A program made the position numbers and the translations under genes. From the NCBI GenBank assembly GCA_018268035.1, contig JAFDXI010000089.1:83007-147006 (forward strand): a stretch of DNA of 64,000 nt, written 5' to 3'. The DNA comes from Bacteroidota bacterium. GTDB lineage: Bacteria; Bacteroidota; Bacteroidia; Chitinophagales; Chitinophagaceae. The notes below the pieces were generated by a model. The model was not told the DNA's origin, ran no database searches, and saw nothing but the letters and a program-made list of their open reading frames with translations. This document shows, piece by piece, positions 8,391 through 16,204 of this stretch (within the stretch, counting starts at the first letter, position 1; the number at the start of each line of letters is the position of its first letter).

Positions 8391-8987
8391 TTGTTAAACA
8401 CAACAACATTCAACAAGAGCATCCTGTTCGCTGTTTGCATACTTTTCTCATCAAATATTTTCGCACAAAACTGGGATATAAATCTTTTAAGAGATATCAA
8501 TCCACAACAACCTAATTCTTTTGTTTGGAAAGGCATGTCAACAACTGCATATCCTGTCAGTGCAGCAGTTCCGGTAGGCCTCTGGATTGATGGTAAGATT
8601 GAACACAATAAGAAAACAGAATACAAGGCTTATACAATTGCAGGCAGTGTTATAATCGCTGCCGGCACTACAGCGCTTTTAAAACTTGCTTTTAACAGAG
8701 TACGACCATATCAAAAATATACAGGCGTCTATCCATATCAATTTGAAGATGGCATGTCTTTCCCTTCAGGTCATACAGCTTTGGCATTTGCTTCAGCTAC
8801 AAGTCTGTCTCTTGAATATAAAAAATGGTATATCGTAGTGCCAGCCTTTGCCTGGGCTGCTGGTGTTGGTTATTCCAGATTATATCTTGGTGAACATTAT
8901 CCAACAGATGTTATCGCAGGAGCAGTAACAGGTGCAGGCAGCGCTATTCTTTCCAGATGGGTCAGCAAAAAAATTTTTAAAAAATGA
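8391..8987 (+). CDS. PAP2-superfamily membrane-associated phosphatase
   Basis: 198 aa with a signal peptide (cleavage after NIFAQ, about residue 26). The three PAP2 phosphatase motifs are intact: K98 to RP104-105 (KLAFNRVRP), PSGH at 125-128, and SR162-163 with His169 and Asp173 (SRLYLGEHYPTD). Likely dephosphorylates a lipid phosphate or pyrophosphate on the periplasmic side, for example undecaprenyl or phosphatidylglycerol phosphate; the substrate cannot be told. The start is TTG at 8391, the only start codon in range that keeps the signal peptide. Its stop overlaps the next ATG by 4 bp, so the GNAT gene is translationally linked. Confidence 0.85.
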   Translation: MLNTTTFNKSILFAVCILFSSNIFAQNWDINLLRDINPQQPNSFVWKGMSTTAYPVSAAVPVGLWIDGKIEHNKKTEYKAYTIAGSVIIAAGTTALLKLAFNRVRPYQKYTGVYPYQFEDGMSFPSGHTALAFASATSLSLEYKKWYIVVPAFAWAAGVGYSRLYLGEHYPTDVIAGAVTGAGSAILSRWVSKKIFKK

Positions 8988-9484
8988 GTCTCAAAATCAG
9001 GCAAGCAACCATTAATGATATTCCTTTAATACAGGATTTAACTTATACAATCTGGCCGGTTACTTACGGATCAATCGTTTCAAAAGAACAATTGAAATAT
9101 ATGCTGGAACTGATTTACAGCGATGCATCACTCCAAAAACAAATGCAGGAAGGCCATCATTATATTGTTGTGGAAGATGATAAAAAACCTGTGGCTTTTG
9201 CTGATTATGGTTTTTTGGAAGACAAAATTTTTAAGCTGCATAAAATTTATGTATTGCCAGACCAACAGGGAAAATCTATTGGCAAATTTCTGATTAACCA
9301 GGTAATAGATTTTGTAAAACAGGCAGGTGCAACAACACTTGTTTTAAATGTAAACCGGCACAATAAAGCCAAACAATTTTATGAGCATCTTGGCTTTACA
9401 GTGTTAAGAGAAGATGATATTGATATTGGTGAAGGTTATTTTATGAATGATTATATCATGGGCCTTGACCTCGGTAAAAAATGA
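8984..9484 (+). CDS. GNAT-family N-acetyltransferase
   Basis: 166 aa. It starts with an ATG overlapping the PAP2 stop (ATGA). The acetyl-CoA-binding segment is LPDQQGKSIGKFLINQ (about 93-108), a fit to Q/RxxGxG/A, followed by a strand and the NRHNKAKQFYEHLGF helix-turn typical of motif B. The YVLPDQQGKxIGxxL pattern is common in Bacteroidota stand-alone acetyltransferases of unknown substrate. Cytoplasmic; the physiological target cannot be inferred from the neighbours. Confidence 0.88.
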   Translation: MSLKIRQATINDIPLIQDLTYTIWPVTYGSIVSKEQLKYMLELIYSDASLQKQMQEGHHYIVVEDDKKPVAFADYGFLEDKIFKLHKIYVLPDQQGKSIGKFLINQVIDFVKQAGATTLVLNVNRHNKAKQFYEHLGFTVLREDDIDIGEGYFMNDYIMGLDLGKK

Positions 9485-9514
9485 CATTGTCACTTTTGAA
9501 CTTAAAGCAAATTT

Positions 9515-10273
9515 TTATACAAGCCTTTGTTTCATTGCTTCATACAAAATCATCCCTGCAGCAACAGAAACATTCAGCGAATCAAAATCTCCTTTCATTG
9601 GTATATTGAAATGTTCATCTGCAGATTTAGATAAAAATGACTGCACACCTTTTTCTTCATTGCCCATAATAATGCAACAAGGTTCGGTAAGATTCAATTC
9701 ATAAATCTTTTTCTTTGCCTTCATTTCGCTGGTAAAAACTTTTATTCCATTCAAATGCAGATCATCCACTGCTTTCGCTAAACTGTTAACCCTGCAAATA
9801 TTAATTTTCTCCAAAGCGCCTGCACTGCTTTTTACAGCATCTTCATTGAATGCACCAACACCTTTATCAGGAATAATGATTGCCTGTGCGCCACAACATA
9901 CCGCACTGCGGGCAATGGCGCCGATATTCCTGACATCAGTTACACCATCTAACATCAGCAACAATGCAGCTTCGCCTTTATCATTAATCCAGTCAATTAC
10001 CTGTTGCAAATCCTGGTAACGTACTGCTGTTTTATATGCAACAACACCCTGGTGATTGATATTAGTCAGGCTGTTTAATTTTTCATTCGGCACATATTGA
10101 ACAGGAATATTTTGTTCTTTGGCAAGCTTCCTGATCTCATTGATGGAATCACCACTTGCATTTTTAAACAACAATATTTTATCTACACCAGATTGTTGTT
10201 TTAATGCTTCCACTACAGGGTTTCGCCCTGTAATAATATTTTTTTTCGACTGATAATTTTTTGACTGGAACAT
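9515..10273 (-). CDS. rlmB: 23S rRNA (guanosine-2'-O-)-methyltransferase RlmB / TrmH family
   Basis: 252 aa SpoU/TrmH-class knotted methyltransferase. Start ATG at 10273 chosen because homologues begin just before the substrate-binding domain (NIITGRNPVVEAL); the upstream extension to 10333 looks non-coding. Motifs: motif 1 DGVTDVRNIGAIARSA, motif 2 IIMGNEEKGV, motif 3 IPMKGDFDSLNVSVAAGMILYEA (split here: Asn-Val-Ser-Val followed by Ala-rich helix). Predicted to methylate the 2'-O of G2251 in 23S rRNA, although the family also contains tRNA enzymes. Convergent with the GNAT gene, 30 bp apart. Confidence 0.85.
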   Translation of the reverse strand: MFQSKNYQSKKNIITGRNPVVEALKQQSGVDKILLFKNASGDSINEIRKLAKEQNIPVQYVPNEKLNSLTNINHQGVVAYKTAVRYQDLQQVIDWINDKGEAALLLMLDGVTDVRNIGAIARSAVCCGAQAIIIPDKGVGAFNEDAVKSSAGALEKINICRVNSLAKAVDDLHLNGIKVFTSEMKAKKKIYELNLTEPCCIIMGNEEKGVQSFLSKSADEHFNIPMKGDFDSLNVSVAAGMILYEAMKQRLV

Positions 10274-10475
10274 CGTGTGCAAAATAAATGTAAAGTTGAA
10301 GAGTTTTGATACTATCTGAAAAAGGATGAACATTTAAATTTGATAGCTATCAATAATTTTAATAATATCACAACGCTTATTTTCAAATAAACCTTCCACA
10401 ACCCACGTTCACTAATTCACACATGTTAGCATCTTTATAACAGGGCATACTGCCTGTTCGCAATAAATTTGTTGT

Positions 10476-11348
10476 ATGCATAAAAGTTTGGTAGAAATAA
10501 ATTTTGAAAGAAATAAAAATATGAAAGCAACAGCTTATACAGTTGGTGTGCTCATTATTTTATTTCTACTTTTTATATTGGTTAGCTGGACAATACCTGT
10601 TCCACCCCCACCACCTGTTGATACCGGCATTGAAGTAAACCTCGGCAACAGTGATCAGGGATTGGGAGATGTGCCGCCACAAATTCCGGGTGAGCCTGCT
10701 GCAGAACAAGAAACTAATTTTAATCCACCGCCCAGCCAGGCTGCACAGGCAGAAACAGAACATGAAGTTGCAGAAAACAATGATGCTGATATTCCTATCA
10801 TACATACTTCACCAAAGCCCGAAAAGAAAAAAGAAATTGCAAAGGTTAATAATGACACTAAAAAAACAACAAAGAAAACTGTAACCAATCAAACGCCTGC
10901 TCCGCCAAAACCTAAAGCAGTTTATGCAGGGGGAAAAAATACCGGAGCCAGCGGTAACAATGCTGATAGCTATAACAACAGCCGCAACCAGGGTATTGCC
11001 GGTGGCAATGGTGATCAGGGTAAGCCCAATGGCAATATCAACAGCGATAGTTATACCGGTAATGGTGGCACAGGCAGCGCCGGCATAAGTATTACTAATG
11101 GTTTACAGGGACGTCACATTGCAAGCGCTGCACGATTTCAGGATCAATATAAATATGGAGGTAAAGTTTCTGTTGATATTACTGTGGATGAAAATGGTAT
11201 TGTTACCAGTGCAAGAGTAAAACCCGGCAGCCCGTTTGCAGATTTGAATGCCATTGCAGAAAGAAGGGCACGCCAGTTAAAGTTTAATAAAGGGACTACC
11301 TCACAAAGTGGCACCATCACAATAGTATTTCAAAACCCGAAAGGTTGA
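10476..11348 (+). CDS. TonB-like energy transducer
   Basis: 290 aa. A short cytoplasmic N-terminus, one membrane anchor (about 21-38, GVLIILFLLFILVSW) and a Pro-rich start of the periplasmic region (VPPPPPVD). A long low-complexity linker follows (about 50-210; Pro, Lys, then Gly/Asn repeats). The C-terminal domain of about 80 aa (GGKVSVDITVDENGIVTSARV...FNKG...GTITIVFQNP) has the TonB C-terminal pattern. Such proteins couple ExbBD proton flow to outer-membrane transport. ExbB and ExbD are not in the window. An ATG at 10521 is a possible later start. A long imperfect hairpin follows at 11361-11406. Confidence 0.8.
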   Translation: MHKSLVEINFERNKNMKATAYTVGVLIILFLLFILVSWTIPVPPPPPVDTGIEVNLGNSDQGLGDVPPQIPGEPAAEQETNFNPPPSQAAQAETEHEVAENNDADIPIIHTSPKPEKKKEIAKVNNDTKKTTKKTVTNQTPAPPKPKAVYAGGKNTGASGNNADSYNNSRNQGIAGGNGDQGKPNGNINSDSYTGNGGTGSAGISITNGLQGRHIASAARFQDQYKYGGKVSVDITVDENGIVTSARVKPGSPFADLNAIAERRARQLKFNKGTTSQSGTITIVFQNPKG

Positions 11349-11360
11349 CTGAGTGCATAA

Positions 11361-11406
11361 TGCAGAAAATGTCATTGTTGAAAGAAATTACTTCATTTTT
11401 TCTGCA
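11361..11406 (+). terminator. Long imperfect hairpin downstream of the TonB-like gene
   Basis: TGCAGAAAATG at 11361-11371 can pair with CATTTTTTCTGCA at 11394-11406, with a 22-nt loop. It sits 12 bp after the TonB-like stop. There is no clean T-run after the right arm, so termination is uncertain. Confidence 0.25.
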
Positions 11407-11448
11407 GTTGAAATTTGTAAAGTCCTGAAACAGGTTTACAGAAATTGA

Positions 11449-12135
11449 ATGCTTATGTCCCCAAAAAATAAATTGTTTTCTTTCGTTTACCTCAACATTT
11501 TTATTGCGCAACTATTTGCAGAATATTACAATAACCAGGCATTGCTTAATATCTCAAAGCCGTTGATTGTTGTAGTGCTGATTGCCTGGCTTTTTATGGC
11601 CACAAAATTTTCTGCGCCTTATCATAAGAATATTTTTACAGGGTTGATTTTTGCATGGGCCGGCGATGTCCTGTTAATGATGCAACAAAAACAGTCTCTT
11701 TTTTTTATTTTCGGATTAATTGCCTTCCTGATTTGCCACCTGTTTTATATAAAGGCTTTCATATTGGATTTTCGATTACACCCAGGGAAGAAAAATCCGC
11801 TTTTGATTTGGGCAATTATCTTTTTTGCAGTGTGTTCTACCGCTTTGTTTACTTTTCTGCAACCTCATTTGGGCACGATGCAAATACCGGTATTGATCTA
11901 TACGATTATTATTTCAATTATGGCAATAACGTCTGTAAGCCGCTTTGGCCGGGTAAATATTTTTAGTTTTACAATGGTTTGTTGCGGCGCTGTATTATTT
12001 CTTTTTTCAGATAGTATGCTTGCATGTAATCGCTTTGTTCAACCCTTGCATGGCGCGGGTTTTATCATTATGGCTTCGTACATGCTTGCGCAATACTTTA
12101 TCGCGTTAGGAAGTATAGAACGGAAGCCTGTTTAG
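11449..12135 (+). CDS. YhhN/TMEM86-family membrane protein (lysoplasmalogenase-like)
   Basis: 228 aa with about seven or eight hydrophobic helices covering nearly the whole length. The family pattern is visible: ISKPL near residue 37, FAWAGDVLLM around 67-76, LFSDSMLA around 185-192, and ASYMLAQYFI near the C-terminus. In animal TMEM86 and some bacterial YhhN proteins the reaction is cleavage of the vinyl-ether bond of lysoplasmalogens; in bacteria the substrate is mostly untested. No signal peptide. Isolated gene, with 100 bp of spacer from the TonB-like gene. Confidence 0.75.
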   Translation: MLMSPKNKLFSFVYLNIFIAQLFAEYYNNQALLNISKPLIVVVLIAWLFMATKFSAPYHKNIFTGLIFAWAGDVLLMMQQKQSLFFIFGLIAFLICHLFYIKAFILDFRLHPGKKNPLLIWAIIFFAVCSTALFTFLQPHLGTMQIPVLIYTIIISIMAITSVSRFGRVNIFSFTMVCCGAVLFLFSDSMLACNRFVQPLHGAGFIIMASYMLAQYFIALGSIERKPV

Positions 12136-12182
12136 TTATTCTTCTTTGTTTCAAAATAAATATTTATCTATCATTTGGCACA

Positions 12183-12412
12183 CTCACCAAACGAAATACA
12201 AATCATGATTTCCCATCAGTTGGTTTATTTTCATTTCTTGAATGTTTCCTTCGCAAAGTCATGATCGTTATAAAAAACTGCATTTTGTAAAATGAGCTTT
12301 GCTTTAGTGCCAGTACTGTTGTTTAAATCACTGCCTGTAATGCCTGTGTGGGTTGTATAAAATCTTGTTGCGATGCAGGGCAAGACACATGAATAATATT
12401 TCGTTTGGTGAG
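12183..12412. repeat. Pair of 16-bp perfect inverted repeats, 198 bp apart
   Basis: CTCACCAAACGAAATA at 12183-12198 is exactly reverse-complemented at 12397-12412. Similarity continues imperfectly on both sides (TTGG before, CATG after). The right copy is itself part of a small hairpin, TTGGTG-AGGG-CACCAA (12405-12420). Such ends could be terminal repeats of a small non-autonomous element or paired recombination sites. No transposase is near. Confidence 0.55.
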
Positions 12413-12425
12413 GGCACCAACCGAT
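12231..12425 (-). pseudogene. Minus-strand C-terminal coding remnant, unidentified
   Basis: An open minus-strand frame of about 64 codons ends at TGA 12231-12233 with protein-like composition (…GSDLNNSTGTKAKLILQN, then FYNDHDFAKETFKK). It lies almost entirely between the two inverted-repeat arms and has no obvious start codon. I cannot assign a family. It may be the tail of a gene captured or cut by the element, or chance. Confidence 0.25.
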
Positions 12426-12574
12426 AGAAAAAAAATATTTCTAACAGAGAACTGCTCAATATTTTTCAGAAGGTACAGGCATTAGAGCCGCAGCAGCTTT
12501 TTGCTGTAAAGGATTTTGTTTCTGCTTACCTGCTTAAAGCTGACCTGCAAAAAAATCTGGCAGGAGTAAAATAA
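12389..12574 (+). pseudogene. Small ORF interrupted by an in-frame amber codon
   Basis: ATG at 12389, in-frame TAG at 12425-12427 (codon 13), then an open frame to TAA at 12572-12574. The part after the TAG encodes a plausible amphipathic helical protein (RELLNIFQKVQALEPQQLF followed by AVKDFVSAYLLKADLQKNLA). The 5' end overlaps the right arm of the inverted repeat. Most likely a decayed gene whose start was replaced by repeat sequence. I do not recognise the family. Confidence 0.4.
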
Positions 12575-12638
12575 AATTGTGCATAAATTTTTCTTGTGCG
12601 TTTGCACTACATATATAGCGTATTCGCACATAATAGCA

Positions 12639-12658
12639 AAGCCGCAGTGGTGCGGCTT
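12639..12658 (+). terminator. Strong hairpin, probable terminator
   Basis: AAGCCGCA (12639-12646), loop GTGG, TGCGGCTT (12651-12658): a perfect 8-bp stem, with a short T-rich stretch after it on the plus strand. It lies 9 bp from the 3' end of the minus-strand lipoprotein gene, so it may serve that gene as well. Confidence 0.55.
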
Positions 12659-12667
12659 CATTCGTTT

Positions 12668-13108
12668 TTATTTAATTACAATACTATTTAATGCTTTGTC
12701 AAAAATTTCTTTTTTATCTAATGGAACTTTGCGGTAACCATATACAACATGCTTTATTTTTCTATCTTCCCAATATCTTCCTTTATCATCCATACCATTA
12801 ATTGTTATTGTATCAGCAGCAAGGAACTTTATGTTTAAATCCTTTCCATATTTTACGTAGGCATCAGGATAAAAAGAACTCGGTGCAACATTATCCGAAA
12901 AGAAAATACTTGAACTATCAGGGTACAAAAATGTTTTTACTCTTTCATTTTCATAATTGTCTATTCTTGTTTTATATCCTTTGGGTATAGATAACGAATA
13001 GCTTAAAGACTTGCCGTTGCCATTTACTTTGAATGATGTAATCTTAGAACTACAAGCAGCTAAAATAAAAATCTGCATTATGAAAAAGTAGCCTATAATC
13101 TTCTTCAT
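12668..13108 (-). CDS. Small lipoprotein, probable immunity protein for the Rhs tip
   Basis: 146 aa. Signal peptide with lipobox LAAC (Cys19), so it is predicted to be exported and lipid-anchored. The mature part is hydrophilic with no family I recognise. It begins 1 bp after the stop of the Rhs toxin tip at 13110, in the same direction, which is the standard position of an immunity gene in Rhs/polymorphic-toxin loci. A periplasmic lipoprotein would suit a toxin acting on the cell envelope. The immunity role is inferred from position only; it could be an unrelated lipoprotein. Confidence 0.6.
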   Translation of the reverse strand: MKKIIGYFFIMQIFILAACSSKITSFKVNGNGKSLSYSLSIPKGYKTRIDNYENERVKTFLYPDSSSIFFSDNVAPSSFYPDAYVKYGKDLNIKFLAADTITINGMDDKGRYWEDRKIKHVVYGYRKVPLDKKEIFDKALNSIVIK

Positions 13109-13109
13109 A

Positions 13110-14330
13110 CTAATAAATTAAATTGATTGGTGATAAAGAAGGTGGGATATATGTTGGTGGCACGTATATCGGCTTACCACTTGCATCTAATAAGTTTGCC
13201 ACTTGTGGGTTACCTGCCGCATCTCTAAAATTATATCCTGTTCGCAAAGGTTGAGGAGGGTTTAAAGCTGCTCTAATTTGATTTTCAAAATAAGCTGCTC
13301 TGTATTCCATTCTTGCCAAACCTGTGCCTTGTGGGTCATCATTGTTTAACATACCAAAATTGGATTCATACCCATGAAACATTTCATGTGCTAAATCTGT
13401 AATGGGGCTGATGCCTGTTCCGCCCACAACTGGGAGTTCTGTGCCTGCAGAGTTCCAATAAATAGTTCCTCCTGAACCTCCGGTTGCACCTCCTTGCCCT
13501 GCTGCTATCTTCGCTACTCCGTAAGATTTGTTTCTATCTGTTTCTATAAATTCACTATTCCCCGGATGATTGGGATTTTGACTTGCATCTTTAACAACAA
13601 AATTGTTTGTAGAAGATTGAAGAGTAGATACAACTTTAGCACCATCTGTTGTACCATTAATTTTATTCAAAGCATTTACAGATTGCTTTAAAAATCCTTT
13701 TACCTTTCCACCATAAGCAGAGCCATCTTTATTAGTTAAACTACCGTTGTTATAAATAACTTCCTGTCTCTTTCCAAGACCTAAAAATCCGCCTCTAAAC
13801 GATATACCTAATGTATCTCCTAACGGGTCATTAAATGAAATGGGATTGTTACCCATTGCAGAGTATAGGCTTTGTGCATAGTCAGGCTTTGGGTCTATCT
13901 GCCACCATCGTCCAAGCTGTGGGTCTAAACTTCTAAAGTTGGTTGCATATAGTTCAAGTCCGCTTCCATCACTGAACTCTTTATTTTGTAACTCACTTCC
14001 TTTATTAAAGAGGCGTTTGTTTTCCGGGTCTCCGAAGTTCAAAGCCTTGCTACTGATGCCGGCTTGAACAAGTCCGAACGGATAATAATGTGTTTCTTCT
14101 ACCAGTGATCCTCTTGTATGCACAATTTGTAAATTATCAAAATAGACATCAACCGGGCTTTGATTGCTGCAAAAGATATAAAGGTAACCATTTCTTGTAA
14201 TGCTGATTGTTTGATGATGGTTTTTTAAAACATTGTTGTTAGTGCTTACTGCATCGCAACCGGTCATGCTGCCGGTGATGGTATTAAACTGTTCATCCAT
14301 GAACACCCAGTTGATAAAAGCTTTCGGCAT
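13110..14330 (-). pseudogene. Detached Rhs core plus metalloprotease toxin tip, 5'-truncated
   Basis: 406 codons from the first ATG. Recognisable Rhs sequence continues 12 codons further upstream (to 14366, …SANDNPLNST) and then meets a TAA at 14367-14369, so the long YD-repeat part and signal peptide are missing. Residues 66-100 hold FDNLQIVHTRG and YYPFGLVQAGISSKA. Residues 124-172 hold the Rhs-associated core (GLELYATNFRSLDPQLGRW, DPLGD). The C-terminal domain has HEMFH at 315-319 and ME at 341-342 followed by an Asn/Arg helix, as in M91/NleD-like zinc peptidases. It is a toxin tip without a delivery shell. It could be a silent cassette for recombination with a full-length rhs gene elsewhere. 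Confidence 0.75.
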
Positions 14331-14619
14331 TGTGCTGTTGAGCGGATTATCATTGGCGCTGTTGTTTTAATAATACAAACAGAACTATAGAATAACATTG
14401 TGAAGAACATTTCTTTTATTATTTACTCATTTGTGTAGTGGAAAATGCTTATTTCCATTTTAATAAAAGAACAATTTTGTTCAACCTGTTTTTATAGTAT
14501 CATTATTCTACTTTGACTTTATTTTCCAATTCATTTCAACTGTTTCTTTTTGATCCTGCAAAAATTATTTTCAATACATACCTTTCAAAGAATAGCTTTG
14601 CAACTAATTAAAATTAAGT

Positions 14620-15729
14620 ATGCAGAAAAAATATAGCCAGTTCACAGCAATGCTGGCCATCGCAAAAGGAAGCCTCAGGTCTATCTTCAGGAGCCCTTCA
14701 ACGGTACTTTTCAGTATTGTATTTCCTTTGGTTTTTATCCTCGTGTTTGGTTTTATCGGCGATAATGGCGGCATATCAATTGAAGTAGCCATTAATAAAA
14801 ATGCTGATACAATTAACAACCCAATTTATAATGCTATTAAAAATATTCCAAGCATACATTTAGTCAATGATAATGACAGTCTTTTAAAAGAAGACCTTGA
14901 AAAAGGCAACATCACTGCTATCATTAATATTGCAAAAAACAACAACGGCAATCCTGAATATACGATTGAACTAAAAAGCTCAGAAGCAGTAAACCCACAG
15001 AATATTGGCGTGCTTGAATCGCTCCTGAAAAATGTTATTAGCGATATCAATACCAAAAGATATCCTCAGGCGCAAACAGTGGCTGCCATTAGTAATAAGA
15101 TAGAAAAAATTCCCGGCCGCACTTACAGGCAAATTGATTTTATACTTCCCGGCCAGTTAGGATTTTCACTTTTGAGTGCAGGGGTTTTTGGCGTAGCCTT
15201 TACATTTTTCAACCTGCGGCAACAACTTATTTTAAAACGTTTTTTTGCAACACCTATCCGTAAAACCTATATCGTTTTGGGTGAAGCGCTCAGCCGTGTT
15301 TTGTTTCAAATGATGACTGCTGTTATTATCATCGCTATCGGTGCCTGGGGTTTTCATTTTACTTTAGTAAATGGCTTTTCTACATTTCTTGAAATCATGT
15401 TGCTGAGTTTTATTTCGCTGATTGTATTCATGGGTTTTGGTTTTGTAGTAAGCAGTGTGGCAAAAAATGAAAGTACCATCCCTCCTTTTGCCAATATGTT
15501 TACGCTGCCACAGTTTTTATTGGCAGGTACTTTTTTTCCTATTTCCTATTTTCCAAAATGGTTGCAGTTTTTTTGTAACCTGCTTCCGCTGACGCACTTT
15601 AATAATGCCATGCGCAACATTTCTTTTGAAGGTGCCAGCTTTATAAGTTGCTGGAGAGATGTAGGCGTATTGCTGATTTGGGGTATTATTATTTATGCAG
15701 CCGCCATCAAAGTATTTCGCTGGGAATAA
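14620..15729 (+). CDS. ABC-2 type transporter permease
   Basis: 369 aa. N-terminal membrane helix at about 28-47 (VLFSIVFPLVFILVFGF), an extracytoplasmic domain at about 50-175, then five or six helices (about 180-365) including the QLGFSLLSAGVFGVAFTFFNLR and TLPQFLLAGTFFPISYFPKWLQ segments. This is the DrrB/YhhJ-like architecture. Such permeases need an ABC ATPase; none is encoded within several kilobases, so the partner must be elsewhere or lost. Substrate unknown. The gene stands alone next to the Rhs fragment. Confidence 0.85.
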   Translation: MQKKYSQFTAMLAIAKGSLRSIFRSPSTVLFSIVFPLVFILVFGFIGDNGGISIEVAINKNADTINNPIYNAIKNIPSIHLVNDNDSLLKEDLEKGNITAIINIAKNNNGNPEYTIELKSSEAVNPQNIGVLESLLKNVISDINTKRYPQAQTVAAISNKIEKIPGRTYRQIDFILPGQLGFSLLSAGVFGVAFTFFNLRQQLILKRFFATPIRKTYIVLGEALSRVLFQMMTAVIIIAIGAWGFHFTLVNGFSTFLEIMLLSFISLIVFMGFGFVVSSVAKNESTIPPFANMFTLPQFLLAGTFFPISYFPKWLQFFCNLLPLTHFNNAMRNISFEGASFISCWRDVGVLLIWGIIIYAAAIKVFRWE

Positions 15730-15883
15730 CCTGGGCTGATGTTATACTAACCTTATAATGTTGTGCATGCACGATTACTGCCTGTTTTCAGCGCTACACA
15801 ATTATTTTATTTTCTTTCACTAAAATCAAAGCATTCAGGTATAAAATTTGTTTTTATTTGAATCTTATTTTCAAATAAATAAA

Positions 15884-16084
15884 ATGATAACCATGAATGT
15901 GCTAACATCCGCCCAACAAAGTCTATCAAACCTGATTGACCAGTTGAAAAAACAAAAAGATGAACTTGCTGCTATTTATAGATCTGCTATCAACAACGGA
16001 AAAAAAATTGATGAAGTAAAAGCTATTTACATTTCCTTAAAGGATGTTGATAAAAGGTTAAACGAATTAATGCGCATCTCTTAA
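15884..16084 (+). CDS. Small coiled-coil protein of unknown function
   Basis: About 66 aa from the ATG at 15884 (an ATG at 15893 is equally possible; the frame extends to a TTG at 15848). The sequence is almost entirely predicted alpha helix with heptad-like Leu/Ile spacing (LSNLIDQLKKQKDELAAIY, then LKDVDKRLNELMRIS). A hairpin with a T-run directly follows, supporting a real transcription unit. No family recognised. Confidence 0.5.
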   Translation: MITMNVLTSAQQSLSNLIDQLKKQKDELAAIYRSAINNGKKIDEVKAIYISLKDVDKRLNELMRIS

Positions 16085-16110
16085 TTATCATTGCACATTA
16101 TCCATCAATT

Positions 16111-16138
16111 AAAATCCTGTTTTGCAATGGGATTTTTT
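16111..16138 (+). terminator. Rho-independent terminator
   Basis: AAAATCC at 16111-16117 pairs with GGATTTT at 16130-16136, followed by more T. It lies 27 bp after the small coiled-coil gene. Confidence 0.5.
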
Positions 16139-16178
16139 TATGCATAAATCTTTCATCAATAACTGGAATGAACAATAT

Positions 16179-16186
16179 TATATTTG
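16179..16186 (+). promoter_or_regulatory. Putative -7 element of hutI
   Basis: TATATTTG matches TAnnTTTG exactly and lies 18 nt before the hutI ATG. No clear -33 TTTG at the expected distance. Confidence 0.4.
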
Positions 16187-16204
16187 AGGCAATAAAAGAT
16201 TAAA

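Larger units (their letters stand above)
12136..12667. other. Degraded intergenic patch with inverted repeat and gene remnants
   Basis: 532 bp with no intact gene. It contains a 16-bp perfect inverted repeat (12183-12198 against 12397-12412), an amber-interrupted plus-strand small ORF, a minus-strand frame with coding-like composition ending at 12231, and a strong hairpin at 12639-12658. It separates housekeeping genes from the detached Rhs tip, so this looks like a site of past insertion and decay. Confidence 0.55.

Noticed and set aside
8063..8626. 187-codon minus-strand frame
   Set aside because: Antisense across the end of valS and the PAP2 gene, Phe/Cys-rich shadow composition.
11655..11966. 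103-codon plus-strand frame inside the YhhN gene
   Set aside because: Out-of-frame overlap entirely within a well-supported membrane-protein gene.
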